A stretch of DNA of 64,000 nt from Anas platyrhynchos (lineage: Eukaryota > Chordata > Aves > Anseriformes > Anatidae), in assembly GCF_047663525.1 (NCBI RefSeq), contig NC_092589.1, positions 60,135,501 to 60,199,500 of the forward strand, written 5' to 3'. The notes under the pieces are model-generated. The model was not told the origin of the DNA. It saw nothing but the letters and a program-made list of their open reading frames with translations, and ran no database searches. Both the position numbers and the translations under genes were made by a program. Positions 31,901 through 45,119 of the stretch are shown in pieces; position 1 is the first letter of the stretch; every line of letters starts with the position of its first letter.

Positions 31901-34900
31901 ACCTGCACCAAGCAAATGCACCTCTCTGTGTGTTGACCTGCCTTGCATGGAGTAGGAATTCCTTTTCATGGTGGAGCCACATATTCCCTGTGTGGGACAG
32001 GGACCTTCTTAGGGGCCGTAGATTTCTGATTTTGGCTGTGTTCTTGTAATTTTTATTGTCCAAAAGTATGCAAATTGTGTGCTTTCTAATCCATACTCTT
32101 TAGAGGAGAATTTTCTTCATTTGGTAGACCAGATTTACAGAATGCTGTTTTTTTCCACTGCAAAACCATATTTATTATTTTTTTTCAAGTGGTAATGCTG
32201 CTGAAATACTGATAAACTCCTCTTAAATAAACTTCTATTAAATAAATATATGTTTACCTTTCAAGTCTTCTCTCATCAGAAGAATAGATGTTGTGTGTAA
32301 GAAAGCTAACCAGGTGCTTTCACATGATAACTGAAGATGGATTGAAGGAAATAGCCCACAGTGGACAAGGTGAAGACTGAAAGTCCAACACAAGAAATTT
32401 AATTACAACATGTACAACTTTATCCTAGCTGGGTCACACCTGGCTTGTAGAGCAGCAAGCAGTCAGACAAACTAAAAAGACCAGTGCCCAGCTGATCCAG
32501 ATATCCTAGGTCTTCTCATTCTATAGCTCTGCCATTTTTCCCTTTTATGGTTATATACATTGCTTGAATGCATTTGTTTTGAAAATAGATGAGAGGAACA
32601 CACTAACCATATGGCTAATTCCTACTAGCATGTCATGAAATTTCATGAAAACACAAGGCAGAAACGCAAGGAGTTCACAGTCATTAAATATTCCATGGAA
32701 TTTGTTACTGCAGTAACAAAGCCAGCTGCACTGGCTTGACGTGTTTTGATGAGGCCAATTCTTTCTGCCTTCATAGGTTTCCCCTTGCAATTTTGGTGGA
32801 TTTATGGTATCCTATTTTCCTGGCCTAAATAAAGTCATTTAGGTGTGCACTGAGGAGCAGCTGTGACATTCGCTTGGAGAAGTGGCTGCATTTCAGGGAT
32901 GGTTTCAGTTTGCAACTAGAAAGAGAGAGAATGAGTATCAAAGAGATTGCCTTGTGTCACATCATCTGCTGAGAAACACAGAATAGTGTCTGCAGTTCAA
33001 GTGTCAAAGGGTTTAGAAGGGCCTGGCGGAGGGAAAATAAACTATTAGGCATGAAATATGTCAACAAAAACAAGGCTTTTGGCAGTGGACAGATCTGTGG
33101 GGCAGCAAGGAATGGAGTGTCCAGAAATGGAAAGCTGAGATGTCAGCGTGCAGTTTCCTGCAGGCAGCGATTCTGGCTGAATCATTATCGACACAGAGTG
33201 CAGAACTAGATTCCTATCATGAAAGTACCACATGGGCTGTGTGCTCCAGTAAGCACGTACACCTGTGTACACGTGCACGGATGATAGAGAAGTGGAGCAG
33301 AAGGTTGAATCTTGAGACGATAGAGACAGCATAATGGAGGGATGAGCTTCAGCCTGTTCATATGGTGCTTCAAGATCATCAGTAGTGTTTATATCTTAGT
33401 GCCTGTGTGGCTTGTAAATTCCTTCATCGGGAATAGCAGTCACTAGTAATCCCTGGTCACACACCAGGGCCTAACTCCTGGAATGGTATTTGCTTACAGT
33501 CCCTGCACTCCTGGGACTATTTTCGCAGGTACGTTACACTGACTGTCGGAGCAGGTGTCTATCTAGTCTCTCTCTTTTCTCTTTCTATGGTAAATTGAAT
33601 CCCTAGAGATGCAGGGAGGAAGTAATCTCTGCACCCTCTGCTATTGTGGTAGATTCGTGTGGAGATTGCAGAAGCAAGATCTGTTCTGCTACCTTGGTTG
33701 CTTGGCATGCGTATCATAATTGGGGATTAATGAAGCTAGGATTACCTCTGCCCTCCTGTTTTGCAGAGAGAATAGCTCCTTCATAGATAGGACAGGTGGC
33801 ACTGGCGTGGGAATGGTTTACAACAGGCCAAAGTAGAGCAACAGCGTCACTTCAAAGTTCGACCTAGAAGCTTGCAAACTCTGCAAAAAAAACTTCCTGG
33901 AATCAAAGCTATCCCAGGCAGAGAGGGCAACTCCTTCTAATGAAGTCCTGCACGATTCTAACGAAGCTCTGCAGTAGTTTGCCTAGTTCCACTGAACTGT
34001 GTATAAAAAAACACAGCGCTGTTGTAGTGCATAGCTAATTCAACATGTGAATTGCTCATCACAGGTAAATCCCCTAATTGAACATGCACCGTTTCATGAG
34101 CATTTTTGCAGATTAGAGGCACCTACGCACATTTACCCATTTCTTGCTGTAGTTCAGTACTTAGCATATCTGCTCAATGTTTATCCATCGATTATTATTT
34201 AGAACAAATTGATATAACGTCTCTCTAATGAAATTAGAGCATGCGTTTTAGCCGTATGTCTTAATTACAAGATTGGGCAAAACCGGTTTATAAAATTGCT
34301 TGGTATCACTGTTGCTAAAACCCAGTTTCTTGTTTTTTCCATGTTTGTTAAACCACATATTTTTTTGGATGATATGTCTGGTGTCTACCTCCACAATGCA
34401 TTTTGGGAGGGGAGGGGATAAGAAAGAGGGAAAGCCTAACTTAAAATAGTTTGTTCTTTTCTAGGTAGAAGGCTGTGGAAAAAATAAATCATTTTGCCTT
34501 CAAAAAAAAAAAAAAATCCAGCAACTTTTTCTTTAAGGTGCTCTGATGCCCCGTTGTGTGGAGCCGAAACTTACAGCAACAGAAAGATTTATGCGTCAGG
34601 GATGTGGTGTTTGCAACTCAAAGAAATGTCACTCCAAAGCTCTTGCTGTTTGCACATGTGAGTAAAGACTTTAAGATCAAACTCCAGGTGGTTCTGTAAT
34701 GAGGGACCACACGTGAATTCCCCTTAGCTTCTCACAGCAGTACCCCACACTGCTCGAGTTGCAGGTGGGCTCGCCTTTCCCTTCACGTGAGCTGCTGGCT
34801 GTGTGACGCAGGAGCCCCTGCATAAGCCCATGGTGCTTCCCTGTCTCCTGGCTGGAGCTGGAGAGGTCACCCCATGCTTTGGCTTGTCCGTGTTGCTTTC

Positions 34901-36239
34901 TGCGAACAACGTGCTTGCATGCTATCCAAGAAATGGCTTCTGAGTGACTTGAAACCACCAGAAGTCAGATCAAATACTTGCACCTGGAAAATATTTCAGG
35001 GTGAACACAAGTGGAAGTGGCAATTTCCTCTGTTGCCCAGTGGCGCAGGGGAGGGGATGCGTACAGAATGTGGTTGGCACTATTTAATTTCTGTCTCTGC
35101 TACAGAAAGCTAGGCAAGGACAGGGACAAACCTATATTTCCTTTACCCTTTACCTGGTGAAGTAAGGAAATCTCTGAGCTATGCCAAAGAACAAAGTATG
35201 CAGGAGGAGTTTCTCAGTCTCCGACCTGTGGCACTTAAATAAATAATTACGTATTTTCTGGGTAGGAGAGAAAGCACCAAGGAACTAAGTTTAATCACAG
35301 AATAGCAATTAGGAATCTTACTGAGGTTAATCCAATTAAATATTTCTAAATAGAGTAGGGGAGGATCAGCATGCAAAGTTGCAAGCAGCTTACCCAGGAT
35401 TATACCATCTGGTGATATTAGCTGTGGAAGAAGAGCCCAGGTCTCCTCATGTGCCAAAAAGAATAACCAAAAATTAAAAGACATGAAGCTGTAGTTCTGC
35501 TCCTTTGTTTTTCACTTTGTGCCATTTGTTTTTATTTTGTCAATATTGTAAATATAAATGGAGGTTTTTATAATGAGTAAAATGCAGGAAAATATAACTT
35601 TTCAGGTAAATATAAATTTTCATGTTAATAACAGGAACAGAAATATCATCATTTTCCTCTGGATCAAGCCACATTTTATTGATTTTTTTTTTCCATTGAT
35701 CTTCCACCAGACCAAACCAGCTTTACACAGAGCTCAAGTACACTAATGTCCTACAAGTGTGACAGAGCACATGCTATCTCCTCGCAGGTCCCACATCGTC
35801 CACGGTGTGATCCAGCTCAGACCAGTAGGGCAAGGCTGGACCTCCTACAGTTGCTGCCCCCCCACTAGTCCAAATGCAGGTAGGAGGAAATGTAAGAGGC
35901 AAGGGAGCTCCTCTCTCTCCTGCTTTTAGTGGCTTTCATCCTGATAGCATGAAGAAGAGGGAAATACCTGTCTGTGGCTCAGGAAGGGCCTGGTGTTGTT
36001 AGAGCAGTAGATGAGAGTTGGTGGTGATTGCTGGTGTCTGAAGTTGAAAACTGAATTTCAGAGCTGGCGAAAGTGAACTGGGGACACTGGATGGTTTCTG
36101 TGGAAGATGGGGAATCTGAAGCTGAAAAGCTGTGTACGGGAAGAGACGCGGTGAAGCAATTCACTAATTAGTGGTACTAGAACAGAATTGAGTTCTGGGG
36201 AAATTGGTGATGGAAAGAGAGTCAACTCATACTAGGAGC

Positions 36240-36620
36240 TAAAACATGGGATAAGAAAAGGAAGCAACTAGAGAAGAAAAGATCAAGTAAAGCAAGAGAC
36301 TTAGTGGGACAGTGACAGGAGGAGTCCAGGAAAGAGACTAAGATGAGGAAAACAGGGAAGGTGAAGGTTATCATCTAAATGGCTAATAATATGAATAATG
36401 AAGAGATGAAGACTGAGCCAGAAGGGCTAGAAAAGAGGACTGGAACTTGGTAAAGCAAAGAGATTGGAGCTCAGTGGAATAGCTTGAGGAACACAGACTG
36501 AAAGTTTAAGACAACAAGATCGGAGGGATGAGAAAGAAATCGGTGGAACTTGAATGGGAAGAAAGGAGGAATGAGAAGGAGAAAATGGAAGGGAGTGGAC
36601 AGAAATGTGTGTGCTTGAGT
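36240..36620. other. Purine-rich, strand-asymmetric stretch
   Basis: The plus strand is dominated by A and G (GAAGAGAAAAG-type sequence) for about 380 bp, with few pyrimidine runs. It could be an eroded repeat or a sequence able to form a triplex. No family recognised. Confidence 0.5.
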
Positions 36621-37374
36621 GTGGACTGGTGTTCAAGCCCCATTCCTACATCATCTGTGATGCCAGCTGGCCCATGACATGTCTGATGGAGGCAGGTGGT
36701 CTGGTCCACTAACCTAAGGGACAGAGATCTGTGAAGAGGGTTGATGGTTGCAGTCCTGTAAATGAACCATCTGGAGCAGAGGGGGCAATTAATATGATCC
36801 TACAGGATGGAATTATTTTCCTTCTCTGCCTCCAGTGTGTCACATCGCTCTCCCCAGGATTAGAAAACACTCAAGTCACAAAGCATGATCCCTGAGAGTG
36901 TTTGTCTCCTCCACTGTGTGTAAAACATTTGCCCAGGGGAGTCAGGGATGTGTGGCAGAGATAGCAGGATACAGAGATAACCCCCTGTTCCCCTAGGACT
37001 CTCTCTCGTGCTCACTGTGTCACTCGGAAAGCGCGTGCCGGAGGCGCAGTGAGAGCAAACACAGCCTCGTGTTAGCAGTGACTGCATGCTGGCCTGGGAA
37101 ACTGTACCTCATCCTCTTCTTTGCCACAAAATTTCTGTGCGGTGCCGGGCAAGTTTTTGAAATCTACCTTGTCAGAGGTGGTGACTGACTGGGTGTTCCT
37201 TGTATTACGCATGTGTGGGTGGAGAGCTCGGGTCCGACATGAAGCAGCGCTGAGTTCCCACAGCTGTAGCTGAGGCGATGCGTACTGTGCTTTTAAGACA
37301 GAAAGTGTAGTACCAAATAATCTGAGAAACCAGGTCCTAGGGAATACACAGAAGTAATGGAAACTTTTGACCTT

Positions 37375-37500
37375 AATCGCTTTGTGCTTCAGTTCCCTAT
37401 GTGTAAAATGTGGATTGTCCCACCCCCTCACGTCGCAGGACTTACGAACAAAGATTAGCTAATGTGTAGAAATACTCAGATGCTTTGGCAATGAGGCCAG
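37375..37500 (+). mobile_element. Possible ancient MIR/CORE-SINE-like relic
   Basis: Contains TTTGTGCTTCAGTTCC followed by TGTGTAAAATGTGGAT, resembling the 3' half of MIR-type SINEs (CTCAGTTTCC...TGTAAAATGGG), and then a CTCAGATGCTTTGGCAATGA-like tail. Strongly decayed; the call is tentative. Confidence 0.4.
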
Positions 37501-39591
37501 ATCAAGAGTCTCTGAGTAATTCTATTTTCAGAGACGATTTTGAGTAGTAGGTAAAGTGTGATGCTAGGCGCTGAGCAAAGGAGAGGACACGAAAGACCAA
37601 CTAGCTGCTCACCAAATGACTAGCCAGCATGCAGAGATGGCAACAGGTTGGAAAAAGTTATTATGAGAACATGAAAGGACTTTGTTCTAAGGCACAGAGC
37701 AAAGGTGACAAGTTCTGGGATTTCCTACCTTGAGTGTTAGGTTCGTAAATGTCTGATGTACATTTTTGGGTATGACATAAACTTGTGTTAGCAAGCATGG
37801 GTGACATGGACATTTCTCTGATTGCAGTGCAAAAGGAGTGAGGCTTGCTTCGTAACATATTATTGTGTTGCTGAATAATAATGTTATTAATGCAGTAATT
37901 TTAATTTCATGGCTTTAATGGTCGTATTAAAGTTTCATAGCAAGATTTCAGAAAAATTGTGAGCATCATAACTATTTTACAGAACTATCAAGATTTAAAA
38001 TAAACATTGAGTAGTGGGGATAAACTACAGATCCCTCATCTTCCACTTTCTCATAAAGAGCAAACAAGATATGCATTTTTGTTCCAGTCACACTGGGTTA
38101 GAAACACTGCCTAAATAAACACAGGTCTTCATCTTACCTTGGAGTCTGGTGGTTGCATTGCTGTTTAACATAATGAGGGGCAGGTCTGGGATGAATAATG
38201 AACACCAGGCATGGTAGAGGAGAAATCCAGGCCTGATGCTGAGGGAAGTCTTTACGAATCTGTATTTTACAGAAATCTGTGGAGTTTGTATGGGTCTGAC
38301 TTGATGTAATCTAAAGAATTTATGGTGTCAATATGACAGCTCCAAGTCAGGGACACAGCTTAGGGGTCTAGCTTTGGAATGAAAGAAAATTTCCTAGAAT
38401 TGACGTTTACCTGTGCCTTAATGAGCAAAGGGGTACTCCTTTCCATTGCACTGAGAGTATGTGGAATCCCCTCTCATAAGTGATAATGAAACTGTAAGTG
38501 ATACTTCTAAAATCACACACTGGGTGGTTTGTTTTTTAAAAATTTCTGTGAGTCACAGGAATCTGTGAGGCCAGTTGGGAGCAGGGGGAGTAAAAGAAAC
38601 CCTCTGCATATGTGGGTCGCTAATTATCAAAAAGTCAGTGGAGAAAAAATAAAAGCCCCGAACTAAGTATAGGTCTGTAATCCAGTCACTCTTTTGGGTA
38701 TAAAACCATATAATTTCTGAAGGAAAAAGAATGCAGAGCTTTGAATGAATTCTGGTTCCTTCTCAACTGTGGAAATAAGACTGTAGTAAAATTTGTTCTA
38801 AATTTCATTGGTCTGGTGATTCAGAGCAATGAGATTGCTATCATGTGGAACATTCATCAGTAAAACAATATACATAACTTACCTGGTGGCTTTCTTCAAC
38901 GGGGACTTCTCTTGGTCTCAGGCATGAGCTTCTCTTTAACATACTCTGTTTCCAGAGCAGAGAGGACAATGTTTTACCTCCCTTCTTGAAAACTTTATTT
39001 ATATTTATATATTTGTTATATTTTAACATATTATATATTTAGCAATGTGGCTTCAAACTAAGCCTGGATCTTTCTTTAACTACACTGTGGAATTAATACA
39101 TAAAAGGGTAATACAAAAGTATCTCCAGCCTTTCTAGTGCAAAACCAAGAAAGCAGAGTCATTAAATAAAGCAATTTTGCTGACTCTTGCCTTCTCTTTC
39201 GATGTAGTTCTAATGACATGTGTTTTTTCTTCGCTTGCAATCACAGCAGGTATGTTCTCTGGTTCTCTGCTGTATTTGCTGTGGTGGTGTAGCAGCTTTT
39301 GTTCACAAGCACTGCCAATCAGGATTGGGACCTGTGGCATGGAGGAGGCAACAGGTAAGACCATCTCCTGAGCTGGGCAAGAAAGTGAGAAGCCTGAGAA
39401 TGTTGAGATGTTGAAAAGTAGAAACAGTAATACAGGTCAAGAAGAATTGTTACCTTTAAGTTCTAAGTTCATCTCAAGCTGTTAAAGACCCCATTAAAGA
39501 GGTTTTGCTGCAGACATGCTGCAGCTTATCTGGTTGAACTTCTGGAAAATGATCTTTCTGGAATACCTATATTCTTCTCCTACAATAAGCT

Positions 39592-39633
39592 TTTTTTTTA
39601 TTTTGTTTTGTTTATTTATTTATTTATTTATTG
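39592..39633. repeat. T-rich tract with TTTA units
   Basis: A T run followed by TTTATTTATTTATT-type units. Low-complexity sequence only. Confidence 0.75.
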
Positions 39634-40004
39634 GGAAGGATTCACCAGCAAGATTGCTGATTGTAATTCTTTGTGGTGTTGTCTCCAGTCCAGTCCATTT
39701 AAACATCTGGATTATTATCTGGAAGAATGTATCTGTTTTCATAGTAGTCCAATACATGCAAATGCACAAACTCGTGTCCTATTTTTTTAAAGAATAGTGA
39801 AAAAATTAAGAGACAGTTTGGTGTAGGTGGAGTTCATATCATACTGAGTAGTGGATATACATGTAGTTGGAAAAATTAGACAAAAATTTGGGTGCAGTTT
39901 GAAAAAGAAGATCCAGATACTGGGTGCTAATAGTAAAAAAAAGGCAAATAAAACCCAGAGACTGGAAGGCAAAGTTATAGTTAGGTTATGGATATTCACT
40001 GTTG

Positions 40005-40195
40005 GAATAAATACAAGGTGGAGCCAGAATCTCTTGATACCTTCAAATCAAAACAGGACACCTCCCTGGATGATAAGCATAAGCTAAACACCCCTGAACA
40101 TATCTAACTGTTCAGTCCAGGGATGGCCAGGAGATGTTAACACTGTGATATGAAAATGATCTGATGGCTCATCTTGGCCTGTGACTTTGAGACTC
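40005..40195 (+). mobile_element. Ancient CR1-like 3' tail
   Basis: The pieces GGACACCTCCCTGGATGATA, AGCTAAACAC and a GATCTGATGGCTCATCTTGG-like block ending in TGTGACTTTGAGA match the order at the end of old reptile/bird CR1 families. Very diverged. Confidence 0.5.
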
Positions 40196-40203
40196 GAGGC
40201 TCA

Positions 40204-40258
40204 CTTTGTTTAAGAACACAGAACACAGAACACAGGTTCTTTGTTTAAGAACACAGAA
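40204..40258. repeat. Short tandem duplication, 35-bp offset
   Basis: CTTTGTTTAAGAACACAGAA occurs exactly at 40,204-40,223 and 40,239-40,258. ACACAGA units between the copies form a local 7-bp repeat. It sits between two CR1 fragments. Confidence 0.9.
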
Positions 40259-40404
40259 ACCTCCTGCTGCTTAGATAAACTGGTCACAAACCTATGCATA
40301 GACCATCTTTTTGTGTAAGAAAGGCTAGAAGAGATTTTCAGAAGTGTCTAAATGATTTGGAAGTCCAAGTCCCAACTTCAGAAGTGGCCTTTGCTTCATC
40401 TGTG

Positions 40405-41063
40405 CTGAAGAGTCAATGGTGCATTGCTAATATGAGCCAGCAATGTGCCCTCATGGCAGAGTCCAGAGGCCAGTGTTAGGGTAGGTGTTTCCCCTAGGTC
40501 AAGAGAGGTGATCCTTCCCCTCTGCTCAGCAGTTCTGAGACATACCTGGAGTGCCGGGTCCAGTGCTAGGCTCTCTGGTACAAGTGAGTCAGGGACTGGC
40601 TTGAGCAAGACCAACAGAAGGCCATAAATAATGGATTGGAGCACCTGATAGATGAGGAGACAGAGAGAGATCTGGGACTGCTGAGCCTGGAGAAGGGAGA
40701 GTTCTCAGGGGATTTCATAGGTGTGTACAAATACCCAGCTGGGAGGGAGCAAAGAAGAGGGAGACAGACTCTGCTCAGTGGTGCCCAGTGACAGGACAAG
40801 AGGCAATGGGCAGAAGCTGAAATAAAGGAAATTCCTCTTAAACATAAGAAAAAAAGAACAAACAACGTTTTTACTATGAGGATGATCAAATGCAGGAAGA
40901 CGTTGCCCAGAGAGGTTTGAGCACCTCCATCCTTGGAGACACTCAAAACCTGACCGGACACAGTGCTGAGCTCCCTGCTGAAGCTGGCCCTTCTCTGAAG
41001 TGAGGCTCGGACTAGGTGATTTCCTGAGGTGCCTTCCTACCTCAGTGGCTCTGGGACTCTGTG
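40405..41063 (+). mobile_element. CR1 LINE, 3' end fragment (best preserved copy)
   Basis: Clear CR1 landmarks appear in order: TGAGCCAGCAATGTGCCC, GTGATCCTTCCCCTCTGCTC, AGCCTGGAGAAGGGAG, CAGTGGTGCCCAGTGACAGG, ACAAGAGGCAATGGGC, GTTGCCCAGAGAGGTT and CATCCTTGGAGACACTC, ending GGGACTCTGTG. This is the usual 5'-truncated CR1 form, covering the end of ORF2 and the 3' UTR. The reading frame is broken throughout, so the copy is inactive. Confidence 0.88.
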
Positions 41064-42126
41064 AACATGGTAAAGGGGCAAATTCAGCCAGTATATTACA
41101 GTCTGACAGTTCCTTTGCTTGAATTAACCTTGGTTTACAATAATCACACACACAAATATCACTCTCCATATTGGTATTGCTATCTCACTGTCAGAGAAGT
41201 ATATTGTTTTATACTGAAACACTGCTGGTATTTATGGGGCAGTGTGTTTGTATGAATACATAAACAAACACAAAGATATAAATATATACAAAATACTGTT
41301 TCATACTAATGTACCTCGCTTCAACTCAACAGCTGACAATGAGTAAAAAGTATTTACTACAGCTACATACCAGAACTTTGACCAGCACAACTATGTTGTC
41401 AGAAAATCACCTCTGTCATCAGCATGATTATACTGATAAAAAAAAAGAAATGGAAACTGAAGTCCTGAGCATTTGTGTTAAAAATGTGGTGTAAGCTTTA
41501 AAATTACACAGGTATTTTTGAACAATTCCATCTTCACGTATATGTAGTAGTACAGCTAAGGGCAAGCAGCCTCCTACTTCCAGAGCAGACACATTTACAC
41601 AAGAGTAAAGGTGCTCTGTGCTTTTACAGCAAAGGAAAAAATGAAAATTATATTGACAGAAGTTAGCTTTTTCATGACAAGCTGCATCTAAAGCAGACAT
41701 TGTACTGGTACAGGTAGTTCTATTTCATCCCTTGTGGAGTTACTGGCCAAAGATCTGTGGTCAGAACCGAAGTGACTCTTTTTGCCTTTGTTTTTTTTTA
41801 CAGTTGTTTTTACACTAACTCTAGTTAGTCAAAGGGCTGTCGGAGTGTGGAAATTTCAAATGCATCCTGAAATCCAATTAGGTGAGGTGGAGTAGACCTG
41901 TGTGTGTAGAGATTGGATATAAAGTCTTTTTACCAACATACAGTCTCTTAAACATATGTAGAGTGAAGCATCATCCTGATAACCCACTCAAAAAAAGGAA
42001 GACGTATATCTCTCCCCTGTAGGGCCTGTGTCCACAAAGCAGCTGTAGGTCATAAGAAAACTGTACTCAGTTTTAAGAATACACAGAAGGGCCAAATTGG
42101 GTGATAAATGTCTTTGAATAGCTATG

Positions 42127-42440
42127 TGTCATGGTTTTCAGTGGGATAGAATTAATTTTCGTTGTAGACACTCACATGATGCTGTGTTTTGGATTGGAGG
42201 GGACACAGCCAGGACAGCTGACCCAGGCTGGCCAGAGGGATGTCCCACACCATGTGCCATCATGCTCAACAATAAAACCTGGGGTAAAGGAGGAGGAAGA
42301 GGGGTATGTTCCGGGTGATGGTGTTTGTCTTCCCAAGAAGCCATATGTGTGACAAGCCCTGCTGTCCTGGAGGTGGCTGACACCTGCCTGCTGATGGGAA
42401 ATAGTGAGTGGATTCCTTGTTTTGCCGTGCTTGCATGCTG
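42127..42440 (+). mobile_element. Endogenous retrovirus LTR fragment, internally deleted
   Basis: The segment begins TGTCATGGTTTT and carries GGGATAGAATTAATTTTC, GGGGACACAGCCAGGACAGC, GCTGACCCAGGCTGGCC, GGTGTTTGTCTTCCCAAG and ATTCCTTGTTTTGCCGTGC in the order of an LTR family that I recognise as widespread in bird genomes. Relative to that LTR a middle part is missing, and the 3' end (including the usual CA end) is cut off. No coding sequence and no partner LTR were seen. The AATAAAA near 42,271 sits where the family has a TATA-like element. Confidence 0.75.
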
Positions 42441-43823
42441 AATTTGTCATGCACAAAAATAGCAATATCCCCCTTAGGGAGGTATATAGAAGCATCCTTT
42501 TTAATATAATGTAACTAGTAATCATTTTGAAATGTCTGCCTTTGCCACTCAGATCTTCAGAGGTTGCTGGTTATTTTGGGGTATCATATTTTATGTGTAC
42601 CATACAGTAGACACCCAAAAGAAACTCAAGGATGAGGCTTCAGAAGAAACTCATGCAACATTGTAGAAGAATCTGTTCTGTGCAAGTACCTCTCAAAAAC
42701 ACACTGTCAAATGAAGGCAAGTGAGATGACTAGGGATTTTGAAGGATTTGCCCCACGTAGACAGGCATGTGCTTCTGAGCATGCATTGGCAAGTATTACT
42801 TCTGAGTTGCTGAAGCACTAAGCTCCATGGCTTGCAAACAGAAGTGTTTAGTGATGCTGCTGTCCTTGGCATTTTCCTGCCTGGCAGTCATGACAGGGAG
42901 TAGTTTCACACTGTGAGGGTTTTCTGAGGGTTGCCTCCGGCCCACAGTACAAGGTTGCCATGCCTGGGGAAAGAACATGCACGATTATCCTGCCATTATT
43001 TGATTAGCCTGCAGTTGTTCTATGCTGCTGAAGTATCTTGAAAAGCTGCACAGTAACTCAAGTCACTGATGCTGTGTCAAGATAATATGGGCTACATTGA
43101 AAAGTTGCTATCATTGTGGCTTCAAGCAGCAGTGCTTTTTTTCTGCCAGGTGCATGTTTGCAAAATTAAAAAAAAAAAAATGTTAAGTAAGAGATGCTGA
43201 TCTAAGAAAGAAGGTCAAACCACTTTCATCCTTTCCTATTGTCTCCCTTTGTTTCCACAGAATATTGGCATGATACAACATTTGTGACGGACTTTCTCCA
43301 CAAATAACAAATATGTGGCTGCAGATATTACGTCTCTTAACCTTGTCTGTTCTTGTACCTGAGAGTCGCCACAACAGATCAGTTGTTGCATAGGAACGGC
43401 TGCTGACATCCAACCCATTTTCTTCACCCTAGTTACACGATCACTATCGCCCCAGAAGGGACTTATCTGGTTCACTTGCTGGCGTAGCCGCTTAAAGATT
43501 GAAGTCATTAATGCGTTGTGCCTCTGTCCTCTGCTACGCATTTGGGGGAAAGGCCCATCCTTGCTGTGCCAGTCTGGAGTAAAACTGTGCAGAAGATACA
43601 GGCATGCGGGAATGAAAAGCCCCTGTGGGAATGAAAAGCCACTGTATTCTTAGAAATGGATGGTCTCTGGAAGTGGTGAATGTCAGCGGTCAGTCATCTC
43701 AGCCCACTTCATATGCCAGACGTGGGAGGATACACCCACACTTGTTAGCTGCTATATAGGAATAGGCTAATTTAGCATCACTTGACTGCTTTCTTTTAAA
43801 CACTATGAACACTGTGCTCTTTC

Positions 43824-43859
43824 TTTTTTTTTTTTCCTTTTTTTTTTTTTTTTTTTTTT
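43824..43859. repeat. Interrupted poly-T tract
   Basis: T12, CC, T22. Low complexity; on the minus strand it resembles a poly-A tail, but no retrosequence is visible beside it. Confidence 0.85.
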
Positions 43860-45119
43860 CTCGGAGGGGAATGCCAGACTTGACTAACAAAGACAAGAAC
43901 AGACTAAATGTTTCCTTAACAGGAAGCCACTAGCTCTCCGCTTTGCAAGTGGGGAGGGAAAGCCTTTAAAATGCTTCGAACTTTCTTAAGCAAATTTCAG
44001 TTAAACACAAGTAAAACTTTTGGGAGAACATCCCTAGGAAAACCTATTCCATTGGAAACTGAGACCCTCAGTTGCTTCCCAAATGCGAATGTGGTCTCTC
44101 AGTAATTATAAATGCACAGTACACAAAACTGTGCAGCACCACACAAAAATATAAGGGGGAGGAGGGAGGGAGAAGGAGGAAGATTTCATGTTTCCCAAGA
44201 ATTTGAGGTGTTGTTCCACAGTTTTCATCTGGTCTGATTTTGGCTTCATCATTTCTAAGAAAAGCACTAGAAGAGCTTTGAAGCAAAGTCAGGGCATTAA
44301 AAGGCAAAGTATCACACTCCCACTACAGGAACATGACAATTTCTCAGCTGAAGGCATTTATTACAGCTGTAGCCAGAAAACTAATATTTGATTGGCTGCT
44401 CTAAATATCTACATATATAAACACCATTATAAAATTTACCAAGGAAAATTCAAGGATATTTTCTAACTGCTTGTCTTTCTCACATACACTAGGAAGACCA
44501 GTTCTATCTTCACATTTTTCTGTCTTGGACTTGGGACCTGTTTGTCTCCTTTCTTTGTGATCTTGGTTGTGCTAGTCACATCACGTAAAGATAAGCACAT
44601 GTGAAGGGGCTGAGGCCTTAGTCAGTGGCAAGATATAATCAGAGGGTAAAAGAGAATAAGTGATAAGTGAGAGATGGGCCATTGTTTGCAGATAGTGTTC
44701 TCCTGCCCTCATGTTAAAAAGAAGTCTTAACAGATGGGGAGCACTTCAGGTGAATTAAGAGGCACTGCAGCTTGTGTAATGGTTTTCCTAGAAAAATGAG
44801 TGTCAGTACCAAGCTCTCTTTCCTGGACCGCTGCCTGTCTCTCAATGAGAGGCACAGAAAATGGTTCAGATGGCTTCCACTGGACTTGGTGGGACAGCTT
44901 GCAAAGGGACAAGTGTCTCGGTGTGTGTGTCAGGTTGTCTTAAATCTGCACTGGCTGGCACATACAGCCCAAGCTGAAGATTGTGTCTGGCCTGGTGGCT
45001 GTCAGAGACCAGCCTGGGGCTGTGCTTTTACACAGGACAGCATCTGGTGGTCCTAAGGAGGTGACACCACAGCTGAGGATCAGGACAGCAGAGCTGTGTA
45101 GGCATGTGCCTTCCCTTCA

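Larger units (their letters stand above)
25400..40000. other. Upstream intergenic region, proximal part
   Basis: AT-rich DNA without any exon I can support. It holds microsatellites (TA/CA-rich 27,250-27,365; AAAT 28,169-28,198; TG near 28,903-28,921), an old CR1 tail at 28,610-28,780, two kappaB-like motifs near 28.0 kb, a purine-rich stretch at 36,240-36,620 and a MIR-like relic near 37.4 kb. In mammals the matching region is a long enhancer-bearing desert between OLIG3 and TNFAIP3. Confidence 0.65.

Noticed and set aside
40320..40400. GATTTTCAGAAGTGTCTAAATG motif resembling an old amniote repeat
   Set aside because: Short and decayed; may simply be part of the neighbouring CR1-rich region.
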